64,000 nt of DNA from assembly GCA_012295275.1 (NCBI GenBank), contig CM022665.1, positions 19,215,150-19,279,149 on the forward strand. Reading direction: 5' to 3'. A model generated the notes under the pieces. It was given only the letters and a program-made list of their open reading frames with translations. It did not search any database and was not told the DNA's origin. Source of the stretch: Chrysomallon squamiferum. Lineage: Eukaryota > Mollusca > Gastropoda > Neomphalida > Peltospiridae. Position 1 is the stretch's first letter. Each line of letters starts with the position of its first letter. Of this stretch, positions 1 through 11,819 are shown piece after piece. Made by a program: the position numbers and the translations under genes.

Positions 1-2845
1 ATTTTTCAAAGTTGCAAGTTCTATGTTTGTAAATGCTCCTGTTCTCATGTTTTTAATCCATGTTGATGAAATATGTGAGGGGAAGTTGTTTCCCTTAGCA
101 GTTTGTGTTTTAGTTTTTACACTTGCCTGCTCCTGCATTAATATTTTATATTTTGTCTCAGTATTTTTCATAACAGACATTCTTTTCATGTATCTGCTTT
201 CTCTTTCCAATGCAGCTATAGCCCATTGCTGGGACTTTCACCAGATTGCTTGGGTACCATGGACACAGAACTTTTATTAGTAACTGATCTGGCTATATCC
301 CTGTTACCAGGTTCTTCTCCAGATTGTTTAGCTTTTGACATAATTTAATGACTGCTAATTTGTAAATATTAACTGGTATTTATAAAACAGACAGCAGGTT
401 TGACATTATACACGCATAAGTAAGCAAAACAAACATCAGTCAATGTAATTTATCACTAAAAAAGTTCTTTGAAGTCTGTCTTCAGTTATGTAATATGCAA
501 AGAAGCCCAGACAACCTAGGAAGGCATAATTCATTCCAGTTAATCACCCATTGTTCACTATTTACCAGTGGAAACAATAGCATGATGATTCCAATATTTC
601 AGTTTTCGAAGGCTAATTTTAATTAATCTGACACTGAAGTGCCTTTTGAGAAAGAGAGGTGTTCAACTTACAAGCATTTTATTATTTGAATGTCATTAGT
701 ACTGACTTATATAGGAACTCAGCCTGGACCAGACTTTCAGTTCAGTAGACCTATTATCTTGAGAAATCGATGATCAAATATCCAAGTTTGACTGTATATA
801 TATATTTAAAATTAACCTTGTGTCTTAAGAAGGCAGCAGAACAAAATATTAGTAAGACTGTAATAGTACAGTTATTTTCATTTATTGTTTTCATGAAGCA
901 AATTTTTTTTTAAAACTGCCAGAAGTGACATTTAATTTTCTTTTGAAATATTAAAACCCTACCATAAAAAGCTGACTTCTAAAAGTAGATAAGAAATGGC
1001 CACCAAACAAATTTTAGAAAAATGCACAAGAGAAGTTCCAACAGACTTAAAAGTAATATTAAAAGAAGTATATATACCTTTATAAGTTTTTATTATTGTT
1101 ATATAAAACTAATTGTGATTGCATAAAGTTGAAGAATAAATAATGATTATAATAAAATACAAAAATGGAAATGAAGTAAAGTATTATCAATGAGTATTTA
1201 TTTATGTATACTGTATTTTGCAAATAATTATAGAAGCAGTTTTATTATTATATTTTAAAAAAATAACATGTTAATATCAAAATTTAATTTTGTCATGCAG
1301 TCAAAGGCAAAAACAAGAGAGGTATATAATAGTGTATGTTCAGTGTGTGTACTATATGTTTGTGTCTGGGGAAATGCATGTGCATTTGCTTGCTCATCTT
1401 TATTTTAAGATCTTTTGTACTTATTGCTGTTATTATTTTCTTTTTGTTATTATTATTATTATTATTATTATTGTTATTTTATATAAATCTGTTTTTAAAT
1501 TTCATACCTGTCATTATATCCTTCCATCTACTGATCATTAGAATTTATCTTTATGTTATTTTACAAAATATTTCAGAATTAATATTATTTAAAATAGCAA
1601 GTGATCAATGCTTATGCACTTACAAGTAACTTAGACATTCATTCAGTGTTACACCAACCTACCCACACAAAAACATCTCCAACTCATATTTTCACATGTT
1701 TAAACATCCGTAGTTTGAACCATACATTATTGTTGTTATTGTTGTTGTAGTTGTAGTCTTACTGAAATCAATATTTCTTCATTTCAACTTTCAGATATAT
1801 GCATAAAAATACACATACTCACCAACATAATATATATGGCATATATAAATGCATACATGGCACATACCTACCTGGTAGTTTAATAATATGAATGTTAGTG
1901 GTTGTCTGAGTGTTTAATAAATATTTCCTGCAAACAGCTTTGTTCTTAAACTTTCTCTTCCTATTCCTCTTGTACCCCATCCTCTGTTGTATTTCACAGT
2001 CACTGTTTTATTTCTGGTAAATTTTAATTAATGTTTCACACTTGGAAATATATAGAAATAGAATATCTGATATAGACTGATATAAATTGATTAAATTTGA
2101 ATCACTGATTGTTAAGTAATGTAGATATTGGATATTAAGTAACAGTTATAAAAGTAAGTGGTTTTTCATTTTGTACAAGTGTTTTTATAAATTGCAGATG
2201 AGTTTTTTTTTTATTGTTATTAATTAATTATTTTGGATTAAAATAAAATAGCATACATACATTCAGACATATATATGTACATATGGACATACATATACAC
2301 ATAATTTTTTATATCATCTATTACTACTTTTTATTTTATTTACTTTTTGAAAATGAAAAATTATTGTATTAATATTTCTTTTTATTATTATTATTTTTAT
2401 TATTGTTTTCATTTTTGAATAAGCAAAATTTTTAAAAGTTATGTTACCTCTAAGAGTTTTCCTTTTATTAGATTACATATTTATTTATTTATTTATAAAG
2501 GAATGTTAATGTTGTTATCTCAGTCAGCAAGAATATTTTCCTTAATTGTAATTTTAGTCTTACTTTCATTTTCTTTAAATAATTTCATCAAATAATAAAA
2601 TTAGCAAATTTTCAATATTTAAAATATTGCTTACCAATTTTTCAATAATTTTCAAATAATAAAATTAGCAAATTTTCAATATTTAAAATATTAAATTTTT
2701 AAATATTATTACTTTTGTATTAAATATTTAATATAATTATTGGTCTTTATATATTAAAATATTATTACCTGTATATTAACTATTTAAAATAATAGTTATT
2801 ATTATTTATATATTCAAAACAAATATGACCTGACATATATTTCAG
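1..2845. other. AT-rich sequence upstream of the first visible FRMD8 exon
   Basis: No coding exon could be supported here. The open frames near 23-280 and 1290-1629 show no family resemblance and run through T-rich or ATT-rich sequence. The stretch is probably an intron of the FRMD8 gene, because the first recognisable exon starts inside the protein at a splice acceptor. It holds one copy of an interspersed repeat (about 415-625), an ATT microsatellite near 1446-1471, and a 40-bp direct duplication (2589-2628 and 2653-2692). Confidence 0.55.
415..625. repeat. Interspersed repeat family, copy 1
   Basis: The words cccattgttc, ggaaacaatagc and aaggctaattt recur in the same order near 7575-7705. 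The first half (gtaagcaaaa, caaaca, gtctgt) recurs near 5885-6015. No open frame is shared. A short non-autonomous element such as a MITE or SINE body is likely, but no class can be given from sequence alone. Confidence 0.55.
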
Positions 2846-3013
2846 TTGTTGAGATGGTGGTATACCTGCGTGATCGCAGTGGGGTTATGTTCAACTTGGA
2901 GGATGGTCACCTTGCCAGGGCTGATGAGCTGTTGGAGATGGTGTGTGAAGAACAGGGACTCCCACAGGAAGCTCAGAAAGTCTTTGCCCTCTGGCTTGTG
3001 TCCAGTTTAATGG
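2846..3013 (+). CDS. FRMD8: FRMD8 exon a (FERM F1 lobe start)
   Basis: Acceptor atttcag precedes 2846 and donor GTAAAAG follows 3013. Two bases complete a codon, then the frame reads VEMVVYLRDRSGV through VFALWLVSSLM plus one base. The ATG at 2854 is internal to the family alignment and is not the start codon. The end is uncertain because the next exon needs two bases from this one, not one. Confidence 0.85.
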
Positions 3014-6000
3014 GTAAAAGAAACACTACTTATATATATATGCATGTTCAGATTTAAACTTTAACATAATGTTATTAATGTTCCACATATTTATCCTTTG
3101 CATTTCATATTTTTATAGTTGAATTCTGGCAAATTGTTGACTCATTTGTATTTGTATATATGTATTTCTAATGAGAAAGGACCACAAATCTTGTCATTAG
3201 CTTAATTATTATTATTATAATGAAATTCATTTCATCTTGATGTACCATCCATCTTAAATCTTTTTGTCTTAAATTACCACTGGGAGAGAAACACAAAATA
3301 TAATTTACATAAAAATGTGTTTTATTTCATTAGATTATCAGAAATAAAACAAGATTCAGGTATCATTAATACCAAATACTTTATGCACATGCACATCATA
3401 AATAAAATAGTTAAATAATAATAATAGAAAAAATATAAAATAAAAAAATAGTTAAATAAAATAATATAAAACTAAATAAAAAATGAAATGAAATGAAAAA
3501 TAATAATAATACCGAAATATAAAATAGGTAATTTATTTTGGAATGTTTAAATGTTTCTGTGGTTACTCCTTGGTTACAGACCTACGTTTGAAAAACATCA
3601 TCAACCCCACCAGATTGCTCAGAAATGGGATGAGCTGTGTGTTCTTTACACAGATGCAAAGATGGACGAAATACAAGAAGGTTTAATTTCTCCCATTATT
3701 TGAAATATTTTATTTCTCTAAATCCAGTAACTGAGAAAATATTAGTGAATTTAGACAGAACATGAAAAATGCAAAAATTTAAAAAAGAAAATTAAAAATC
3801 TTTTTATTTATTATTATTATTATTTTTTTTTTAATGTTTGATCTTAACTGTATTTCTGTTTTTAATTTTTTACAAATATCAAAAGGATAGATTTTTTTAA
3901 AGGTGTCTAACATTACTTTTGTGATTTACAATATATTTACAGAGAATTTTTTGTTTTGATTTGATCTATATCTGAATTAAACAAATGTGATTAAAGTTTT
4001 AACTTTTTATTTCTTAGCTGAGCCTGTACTCATGGTTCAAAGGGATGTGTTCTACCCAAAAGATGAAGAAACACAGGCATGATATTGCACTTCTATGTTT
4101 GTACGTGTGAGCATGTATGTGTGTGTGTGTGTATGTTTGTGTACACACATGTGTAACAACCTACCCAGTTATCAGTATCTGAAATTTTGAAAATTAACAG
4201 TTTATTATAGTTTGTAACCTTAAATATGAAGGAAATGAATTTGAAAAATCCAGAGTGTACATGTTTTTGTGCATGTTTATCTCTGTTTGTGTGTGTGTGT
4301 GTGTGCATGTGTGTGTTTGTGAGTGTGCATCTGATAATGGATTTATGATGGAAAATTACAGTAGTGTCTGACTTTGTTATGTATTTTTGATTTGAAAGAG
4401 GCATTGGAAGTTCAAACTGTTAAAGTTCTAATTTCAAACAGATTCCAAAATATCATTTATCAAAAGAATTTATCAATAATGAATAGAAACCTAGGGTTGG
4501 AACAATACTTCTGATGCAGTGTCATATTTATTTATTTACTTCAGATCAAACATGAGGAGATACTGTGTCTGCTGTATCATGAAGCTAAATACAATGTAAT
4601 AGAAGGTAGATATCCACTGTACATTGAAGACTATCATCAGCTGGCAGGCTTGCAGGCTCTGATACACTTGGGTAAATACAACTCAAAGGAACATGTCTTA
4701 CCTCAGTACAGGTAAATGCAAACCCAGGCAACTGCTTATGCAAACTGCCATGTCCTCCCCTTTTTCACAGTTTTTATTTCAGGCATTCATGTGTTAGCAT
4801 AATTATGATAACAGGAAAATAACATAGCTAAATTCTTTTGCAATTATTACTATTTTAAAATTATTTTCTGCTCACTATATACTTTATTTGTAATCATTAG
4901 TTTTATATTTACTATAATGTAAGCAAGATTTAACATATCCTTAGGTTATTTTACAAATACTCATACGACACAAACTAATGATGTATCAGCATTAATAATA
5001 CTTACAGTCATGTCAAAATAATCATAAATAAATTATTATACTTTACAATAGATCTTATTAAAGGTATTTACTGTTTTTCCACTACAGAAGCAACTTGTTA
5101 AAGTTCTACCCAGAACATATGTACCAGCATAAAAAATTCCTGTTTTTTCCCAAGAAGTCTGAGGGTGCTCAGTGTGAGGAGTTGTTCCTGGACGCTCACA
5201 AAAGAGTGTCACAAGAATATGCTAATCTTGATCTCACTACCAGCATGTCTGTGCTGTATTACAAATACTTGGAAATTCTGTGGACATATCCATTTTATGG
5301 GTGAGCTAACTCCCTAGGAATCTTAAAAAAAACCTCAACAAATCTTTATTTATTTCAAAACATATTTGACTTGAGAAGCAGATAGAAAAGACAGATTGGT
5401 CTCTTTTTAATGAACATATTCAGAGAAAAATGGTTTATCATTATGATCCTTCGCAAACTGTACCTTGATTATAAAATGTAGCTGTATTTATTATATCTGT
5501 TTCAACTTTTCATGGAACAGTAACTTATTTTATAATGATCTTCTCAGTAAAAAAAAATCGTCTAGTTGTTAAATATTAATTCACAGAGTTTTTCATGTTC
5601 TTAATCACAGAATATTTATGTTTGTGCTTATCAGGAGTGCCTTCTTCTCAGGACAGGTAGAAACTCCAGCTCCACGCTGGATGAAGTTGATTCACGCACC
5701 TCCAGACACACAAGTCATTGTAGCAATCAACATGGACAGCATCAGCCTTATTGATAAAGAGAAAGTGGTAACCTTCTGAACATATTCTTCATACACTTGT
5801 TGTTTCCAATGTTGGCGTAGACCTGGCAAATTCTGGGCTAGATCCTAACCATAATTTAAACTGCAAATAGCAAGGTTGACATGATGAAGTCATTTGTAAG
5901 CAAAAACAAACAGCAATAAGTCAACTTTAACAATTTATTACAACACTTCCTTCAAGACTGTCTGCAGTTAGGAACTAATTTACCAAACTCCTATAATATT

Positions 6001-9000
6001 AGTGGAACAATCACGGGCTGAACTTGGCTGAATACATTTATGTATTGATATGTGCTGTGAAACTGTAATATATGGCCTAAAGCTTTATGTATCCTTCATA
6101 TGTGTGCTAAATGTGCTATAATAATTCATAACATTCTTGGGTTACATGATCAAATTTATAACGAATTGATGTGAATATAAACAGGGTTTACATGCATTTT
6201 GAAAAGTCTTGGAAAGTTTTGGAAATTTGTCACAGTGTTTTCAGGACCTTAAAAGTTTTGGAAAATCAGGTTTTGTTATTTTGGCTATGGAAAAGTTTTG
6301 GAAAATTATGTCCTTGCCATAAATAAAACGTATCAAAAACTGGTTTGTTTCACCGATATTTAGCCCCAACCCAATCCCTGTTTTAACCAATGTAATGAGG
6401 TGCCATTATAGCCGAGCCAACAAAAAATGGTTTCATTTTGGTGGTGGTTCCATTTTATCCTGATCCCAAAAGATTATCTCAGGCTATCTGCACTTGCGCT
6501 TGCACAGATCATCTCAAGTTTGCTGCAAGTTTGATGTATCTATGATTTAAATGACCATTGCAGACTATCAACTCCATTTAAAATGCCTGGGAACTGTGTT
6601 CAGTAACCTGGTTAACAAAGGAACTATACAGTGTTTGGCTCGCAAAACCAGGGTCAAGATGGAGCAGATACTTATATTAATTTTAGGGTTATGAATAGGG
6701 CCATTCAACTATTACTTAATGCTCAGGAGTGGGGCTGTCATGTAAGTCCAACCATTGTATGGCATGATAAGTGCAGGGAGGTGTACTGAACAGTGTCAGG
6801 TAACACAGTTTTGTTTTCCCATATTTTCTGGACTATAACATCATATTTTTGGTTTTTCTCCTTTTTTTCAGACATTTTTGAGAATCCATTCATATTATAA
6901 GAAGCACTGTTTTACAGGCTGCATGTTACTTTCAAGCATTGATGGTCCAGTGGCCAAATGTGTATCTGTTTTGTTTTCTAGCAATTTTTCCTGTGTACAT
7001 TGTTCGTTTATAGACTTGGGGTGGGTGTTTAATTTTGACAATATAAAGCAATATTTGAACAGCCCCTTAGGATTAGTTTTATTTTTCATTTTCTGTATTC
7101 ATATTTCTGGCAGTCTGTCTTGCATATCATCATAGTCATGTCCACTCCAAAAATAAAACTGCATTTTAAAACACCAAAATTAATTACATCAATTTTTATA
7201 TTACTAGTAATCCTACATGTATACCATGCAGCTTAGTCGAAGCAAACAGATCTAAAAACTGCAAATTCACTTTGTTGTGATTGAGTTGGCTTGGAAATGG
7301 TTTTGGAAATTTGGATTTGTGGGCTGTGGAAAGTTTGGGAAAACTTATGGCAATTTTGACAGCCCAAGATGTACATACACTGCATATGTTTCTGTTCTTG
7401 TTTCTTAATTTTTAATATGGGGTTGATTAATTATTCTATAAACTGACTATTACAACTGTAAAGATGAGTAAAGATGTTAGGTAAAAGGAATGTGATTAGC
7501 ATTTCACTTAGCCATGATCTGTGTTCTTATAAGGTGTGTGACAAATGGGATGTGTAATAAATGGTAGGATACTGTACAGACACAGATGACCAAGGCAGGC
7601 AAATTTTATTCCACATAATCAATGACCCATTGTTCTATAATATCCAAGGGGAACAATAGCTTGACCATTCCTGTAACTTTGAGTTTTCAAAGGCTAATTT
7701 CTCTTCACTCAGAGCTTTCTGACATTTGAATTTTTACTATTACTTGCTTATTTAGCAAATGGGCTTTTGAGTATTCTGAAAGATCAAAGTTTGAATTTTC
7801 AAAACATACCAACCTGTGTGCATATCCATCTGTCTACATAACTACATACATACATACACAGATACATATATATACACACTTATACACACATAAACACACA
7901 CTCCCCTACAGCCACAGACACATATACTTATATACAAAGAGACAAAGACACACAGACAGAAGTATACCATAAGAGATAGAAACTATTAGAATATTTACAC
8001 ACATTTTCTACATTTGTATTCTTACTTATAACATATTTAGAAAATGTTCAAAAGGCACTGAGAACTCTTAGGTGTTACTAGAAGACAACAAGTACTTAAA
8101 CATGTATAAAAACACGTTTTAGTATTAGTATTAGGATTGCTCATTGATGACAGTTTGTTGTTTGTGCTGCAGCAGCATTGTCTCTGCTTAATATCAGAAT
8201 AAGATACCAAGATCCAGACTGTCTCAGTTATTGTGAATATTTAAGTGTTATTAAAAATTATATTTCTTTCAAATATGCTTTCTAACATTGGATCTTATGT
8301 CATTCATTTTTACATATGTTCATTCATTCTCAGGAGCTCATCTTGTCAGTACCTTTCACTGACATGTCATGGAACTTCAGAGACACAGAATTCGACGTGG
8401 ATGGAGAAATCATGCCCAGTCTTTACATTCAATTTGCATGCGATCAAGACGAGACCGATGAAAGGGGCTTAACCAAGTTGCTAGCTATATATTCAAGAGA
8501 AGTAAATTATTTATTTATTCTGTATTTCAGGACTAATTTAATATCCTTTGCTCAAAGCATGCATATTGTTTTAGTTAATAATTTATCATAAATTATACAG
8601 AACTAATGTATGTTTGTGTGCATATATGTGTTATTTGTTTGTATCTATCTGTCTATCTATCAGTATATATGTTTTACATTGGAAATTTCATAAACGTGAT
8701 ATAAAACTATCAGAAATTAAATTACTTTTTATTTTGACAGGCAAAACTGATGGATGCACTTATAAACAATTGTGTTCAAAGAAAACTAACAAGTCCTGGC
8801 ATTGACTATGTAGATTCTGGCGTTTTTGGTAAATAATTATATACTTTCATTTAAAGATTAACACTTGTAAACATCTATAGCACTTTGCATTATTAAAGCT
8901 TAAACTTTTAAACCTTTATTATTGACTTTATTGGACTTTATTTTATTTGTTTTTGTTTTTTCTGTCTGGTTAAGAAAGTTCTCCAATACATTAAAATTAG

Positions 9001-11063
9001 TGAGGACTCAAAATAGCTATAGCTTATTTTACATTATATATATATATATTTATATATATATATAATGTAAAATATATATAGATGGGGGTTTTCTGTTGTT
9101 TTAATTTAGATAATTATATTACAAAGATATGCTAATACTTTACAGGGACAGATTCAGTGGATGGTGCTAAGAAAGGTTTGTAATTCTCAAAAAGAATGGC
9201 TGTTATGTGCTGGCAAAACTTTTCTCTCAATCCTGCATGTTTAAAAATAAATTAAAATATACACTCACATAACTTAAGTGCTTTAGTTTTTGTACTGTTC
9301 TCTCAGTCTAATATAGATCAGTTATTTTCTAGTGCTTGAAATTTTAAAAAAGTAAAAAAAGATCCAAACATTTTCAATTATTTTTTCAGCATGTCATTTT
9401 TACCTCATTTTGACTACTATTTTCGATAATATATGATTTATACTTGAAGTCATGTTACATTGTCTTTTATTGCCTTTTCTCTCAGATGATATGTAATTTA
9501 TATACTCTTTATGTTCCATTATTCAATATCTGAAACTGTAAAACTCTAGACCAGTTGTTATATATCATATTATCTTTCTTTCATTATTTATTTTCAACTA
9601 GTTTAACATCTGATTGTGTGGATGTAAATTTAAAACTGTATTCCGGTATTAAAAACTGTATAAATATCATTAATCATTTCATTTTTTTTCTTATATCACC
9701 AAAACCATGATGTATTTACAAGTAAACTTAATTACACAGATCTACATTTGAAGTTTTTATCTGTTCCAGTGTGATATAGAAGATGTTTTTAATGACATAA
9801 AACTTTAAAGATAGTGAAGAGTTCTGATAATACTTGGGGCTTTTTTTTCATGTAAAAATAATCATACTAGATGGTAGTTCCATTAGCAATTTATATTTCC
9901 ATGTTGATTATTTAGTACAGTCTCTCTGTGTTTTATGTTAAATTATTAATATATTTGTTGTAACTTATCCTTATATTAAAACCTTGTAAACTTTCTGTCA
10001 GCTGCACATCAAAATAGTTTAGACTAATAATCATAGTTGCACATTTAGACACGTCACTGGAATGAATTCTGAGAAATAATGTACAGAGCTAGTGAATGTA
10101 TTTGATTCATCATAGTGCATGTTATTAGTGCTTTGTTATTCTATTATATTGTGGGTTTTTTTCATTTTTACACCTATTTTAAATAAATAACAGAGAACTA
10201 ATGCCAAATAAAATACAGTTTAAAAAAGATTTTGCATACATCTATAAATATGAAAGGAACCCATTTTAATAATTAATGTTTTATGATCGTGTAAGAAACA
10301 TAAAACTGTTTCCAGTATGAAAATATATATAACAATAGAAATTTTAAGTGGTTTACTTTCAGCAGTTTCCCTATTCAGGAAATCCATGTTAAAAATGTTC
10401 ACACGTAGGCCAGTAATGCAGTCTTTGGAATCATTATGATTAATATGTGACTAAGATAATGTTTCAGTTTATTAAAACCACAAATCTTGTTTCAGAATCA
10501 GGTATACGGAAATTCACTAACAAACTGGACAGGTTCTGTTTGACAACTTACACTAAGAATGGTAGGAACAGTCTTATTCTTAAATGATTTCTTCTACAAC
10601 AATATTAGAACTAAAAAAGCACACACACACACACACACAATAAATAAAATTAAAAAAAACAAATTAGTAAATAAATAATGTTTGAAAACCCATATAAAAT
10701 GAAAAAGGCTCATTAAAAGATGATCAAGAGTAAAAATAATTATTCTTTCATTACAACTATATCTCTGATAATACACAGTCATCATTGGTAGATTATTGTT
10801 TATATGGCAGAGATGTTTACGTAAAATAATAGATAAACATGTTAATACTAATGTTGTCACTGAAAATATTCATTTACTCATTCTGAAAAAATAACATTGT
10901 AAACTGGATGTAAAGAGGTACACAAGACAAGTAATATTTAATCTTTACCATAAACATTATCATTGTCATCTTTGTTTTGTTTATTATGAAAGTGTATCTA
11001 TGGAATAATTTAACTGGCTACTTTACATTTTTACTTTTCCTTACAGGTGAAATAGTGGATTAA
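2846..11063 (+). CDS. FRMD8: FRMD8 (FERM domain-containing protein 8, iTAP/Bili), 11 exons, 5' incomplete
   Basis: The joined exons encode about 402 residues that follow vertebrate FRMD8 closely from its F1 lobe to its C-terminus. Landmarks are VVYLRDRSG and VFALWLVSS (F1), VFYPKDEE and LLYHEAKYNV (F1/F2), PFYGSAFFSGQVE (F2/F3), MSWNF and LTKLLAIYSREA (F3), and a short basic tail containing GIRKF. FRMD8 is a cytoplasmic FERM protein that binds the N-terminal tails of iRhoms and stabilises the iRhom/ADAM17 sheddase at the cell surface; the fly homologue Bili modulates Wnt receptor signalling. Exons are 2846-3013, 3580-3680, 4018-4076, 4545-4711, 5088-5300, 5635-5767, 8334-8501, 8741-8828, 9146-9175, 10496-10561 and 11047-11063. 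Phases agree at every junction except the first, where one base is lacking. Intron 3 needs a GC donor. No internal stop occurs in the family frame. The missing N-terminus is expected to be about 30 residues. Confidence 0.9.
3580..3680 (+). CDS. FRMD8: FRMD8 exon b (F1 lobe, KHHQP motif)
   Basis: The acceptor is ttggttacag and the donor is gtttaa. The frame that matches FRMD8 is the one giving PTFEKHHQPHQIAQKWDE, equivalent to the vertebrate segment around KPKHQP. That frame is not the one reached by simple joining to exon a. The exon ends in phase 1 and joins cleanly to exon c. Confidence 0.8.
4018..4076 (+). CDS. FRMD8: FRMD8 exon c (VFYPKDEE), followed by a GC donor
   Basis: Acceptor atttcttag. 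The exon reads AEPVLMVQRDVFYPKDEETQ, matching the vertebrate NVFFPKRRE segment. The base after CAG at 4076 is the G of GCATGA; translating further gives Ala and then a stop. The next exon begins exactly in phase with IKHEEILCLLY, so a GC-AG intron fits best. Confidence 0.8.
4545..4711 (+). CDS. FRMD8: FRMD8 exon d (F2 lobe start)
   Basis: Acceptor ttacttcag, donor gtaaat. Encodes IKHEEILCLLYHEAKYNV, then RYP and a LAGLQALIHLGKY helix, equivalent to the vertebrate LLYEEAKGNV and ALGALVCRVQLG segments. Ends in phase 2. Confidence 0.9.
5088..5300 (+). CDS. FRMD8: FRMD8 exon e (F2 lobe)
   Basis: Acceptor actacag, donor gtgagc. Encodes RSNLLKFYPEHMYQ, a KKFLFFPKK stretch, helical ELFLDAHKRVSQEYANL and the conserved end LWTYPFYG, matching vertebrate HELPFYG. 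It is the longest coding exon of the gene. Confidence 0.9.
5635..5767 (+). CDS. FRMD8: FRMD8 exon f (F2/F3 junction)
   Basis: Acceptor ttatcag, donor gtaacc. Reads SAFFSGQVETPAP, then VIVAINMDSISLIDKEKV. This is the PH-like F3 lobe start, equivalent to vertebrate AFFHGEVDKP and VSVAISLEGVHVIDSREK. Confidence 0.9.
5885..6015. repeat. Interspersed repeat family, copy 2
   Basis: Shares gtaagcaaaaacaaacag, agactgtctgcagtta and an aatattagtggaacaat block with copy 1, in the same orientation. Lies inside the FRMD8 f-g intron. Confidence 0.5.
6190..7370. repeat. Possible decayed DNA transposon with TTTTGGAAA-rich ends
   Basis: Both edges carry clusters of the word family ttttggaaa/tggaaagttt (about 6200-6310 and 7285-7350), with less AT-rich sequence between them. 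Such clustered words are seen at the ends of some animal DNA transposons. No inverted terminal repeat or transposase could be confirmed. Confidence 0.3.
7575..7705. repeat. Interspersed repeat family, copy 3
   Basis: Shares cccattgttct, ggggaacaatagc and tttcaaaggctaattt with copy 1, in the same orientation. Lies inside the FRMD8 f-g intron. Confidence 0.55.
8334..8501 (+). CDS. FRMD8: FRMD8 exon g (F3 lobe)
   Basis: Acceptor cattctcag, donor gtaaat, phase 0 on both sides. Encodes ELILSVPFTDMSWNF, an acidic segment DTEFDVDGE, then LYIQFACDQDE and GLTKLLAIYSRE. The vertebrate counterparts are FQELSWDH, ILWLEFDGD and VNKLLKIYSKQA. Confidence 0.9.
8741..8828 (+). CDS. FRMD8: FRMD8 exon h (end of F3 and linker)
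   Basis: Acceptor ttttgacag, donor gtaaat. Reads AKLMDALINNCVQRKLTS and then PGIDYVDSGVF. The IDYV tetrapeptide also occurs in the vertebrate tail (TIDYVEDGKG). Ends in phase 1. Confidence 0.85.
9026..9073. repeat. Perfect 23-bp inverted repeat with 2-base spacer
   Basis: The arm at 9026-9048 (attttacatt followed by TA repeats) is an exact reverse complement of 9051-9073. It sits in the intron just before the 30-nt microexon. It could extrude as a cruciform or fold as a long hairpin in the pre-mRNA. Confidence 0.85.
9146..9175 (+). CDS. FRMD8: FRMD8 exon i, 30-nt microexon
   Basis: Acceptor ctttacag, donor gtttgt. Adds TDSVDGAKK plus phase-1 joins on both sides, so it can be included or skipped without changing frame. 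Support comes from clean splice sites and compatible phases, not from conservation. Confidence 0.65.
10496..10561 (+). CDS. FRMD8: FRMD8 exon j (C-terminal basic tail)
   Basis: Acceptor cttgtttcag, donor gtagga, phase 1 on both sides. Reads ESGIRKFTNKLDRFCLTTY then TKN, comparable to the vertebrate GKGIRRVKPKRTTSF segment. Confidence 0.75.
11047..11063 (+). CDS. FRMD8: FRMD8 terminal coding exon and stop
   Basis: Acceptor tccttacag. The 17 coding bases finish the protein as GEIVD followed by TAA. The frame is fixed by phase 1 of the previous exon. The 3' UTR follows. Confidence 0.75.
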
Positions 11064-11813
11064 AGAAACTGTGTGATACTTGGTACCATCAGCAGTGAAA
11101 TCAGCTTCATAAACTTCATGAACTAACAGAAACATCACAATTAATTTGTGATCGTGAAAACATGTTGTTTCATATCTTAAGATATTTTCTTAATATTATT
11201 TTATTATTTTATTATTTTATAATATTTAAAATATTTTTTTTCTCTGCTGGAACTGGATATCTTGAACATGTGTTTTTCACACACTCATTTTAAATGTTGA
11301 TGCAAAAATTTATTGAGATTTGTTAAACATCCATTCTGTTTATTTTACACAAACTCTTGACTATAATCATTTTGTTAATCCTTAATTAATATATTATTAA
11401 AGGATATCTAAGCATACAAATACTTACTGTTTTGATTCATTTTAGAATCATCAAATAATAGCTTTGTAATTAAAATTATTCACATCAGAAATGTCATGAG
11501 GCATATGTTTTACATTCCATATCAAGAAGATTGAGTTTTATATATTTTTTGTTCTTATACATTTTACACTTTGCCACTCACATTTAATCTCTCACTAGAA
11601 AATATTTAGAGATAATTGAAATAAAATCTGTTTGTGCACTTCTGATATAATTTAAAAATGAAAAAGAGGAAACCAATTGCTGACTGAACATTTTGTACAG
11701 GAGTGGATATATGTAAATTGGTAATTAAGAAAGATAAAAACTAAAAAGAATTTCACATTTGTGAAACACGCACTCTGTATACTATTGTTTGTTACATTAA
11801 TTTGTTTAACTCA

Positions 11814-11819
11814 AATAAA
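11814..11819 (+). promoter_or_regulatory. Candidate FRMD8 polyadenylation signal AATAAA
   Basis: The canonical hexamer lies about 750 bases after the stop codon and is followed by T- and GT-containing sequence. Another AATAAA lies at 11620-11625. The hexamer is common by chance in such AT-rich DNA, so the choice is weak. Confidence 0.3.

Larger units (their letters stand above)
5768..8333. other. FRMD8 intron between exons f and g, with repeats
   Basis: The 2.6-kb intron is the largest in the visible gene. It holds two copies of the interspersed repeat also found near 415-625, a region rich in repeated TTTTGGAAA words (about 6190-7370), and CA/TA-rich sequence near 7840-7960. The open frames near 6878-7135 show no family resemblance. 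Confidence 0.6.

Noticed and set aside
2854-3057. A complete 67-residue protein starting at 2854
   Set aside because: It is an FRMD8 exon read into its intron; the ATG is internal to the FERM F1 lobe.
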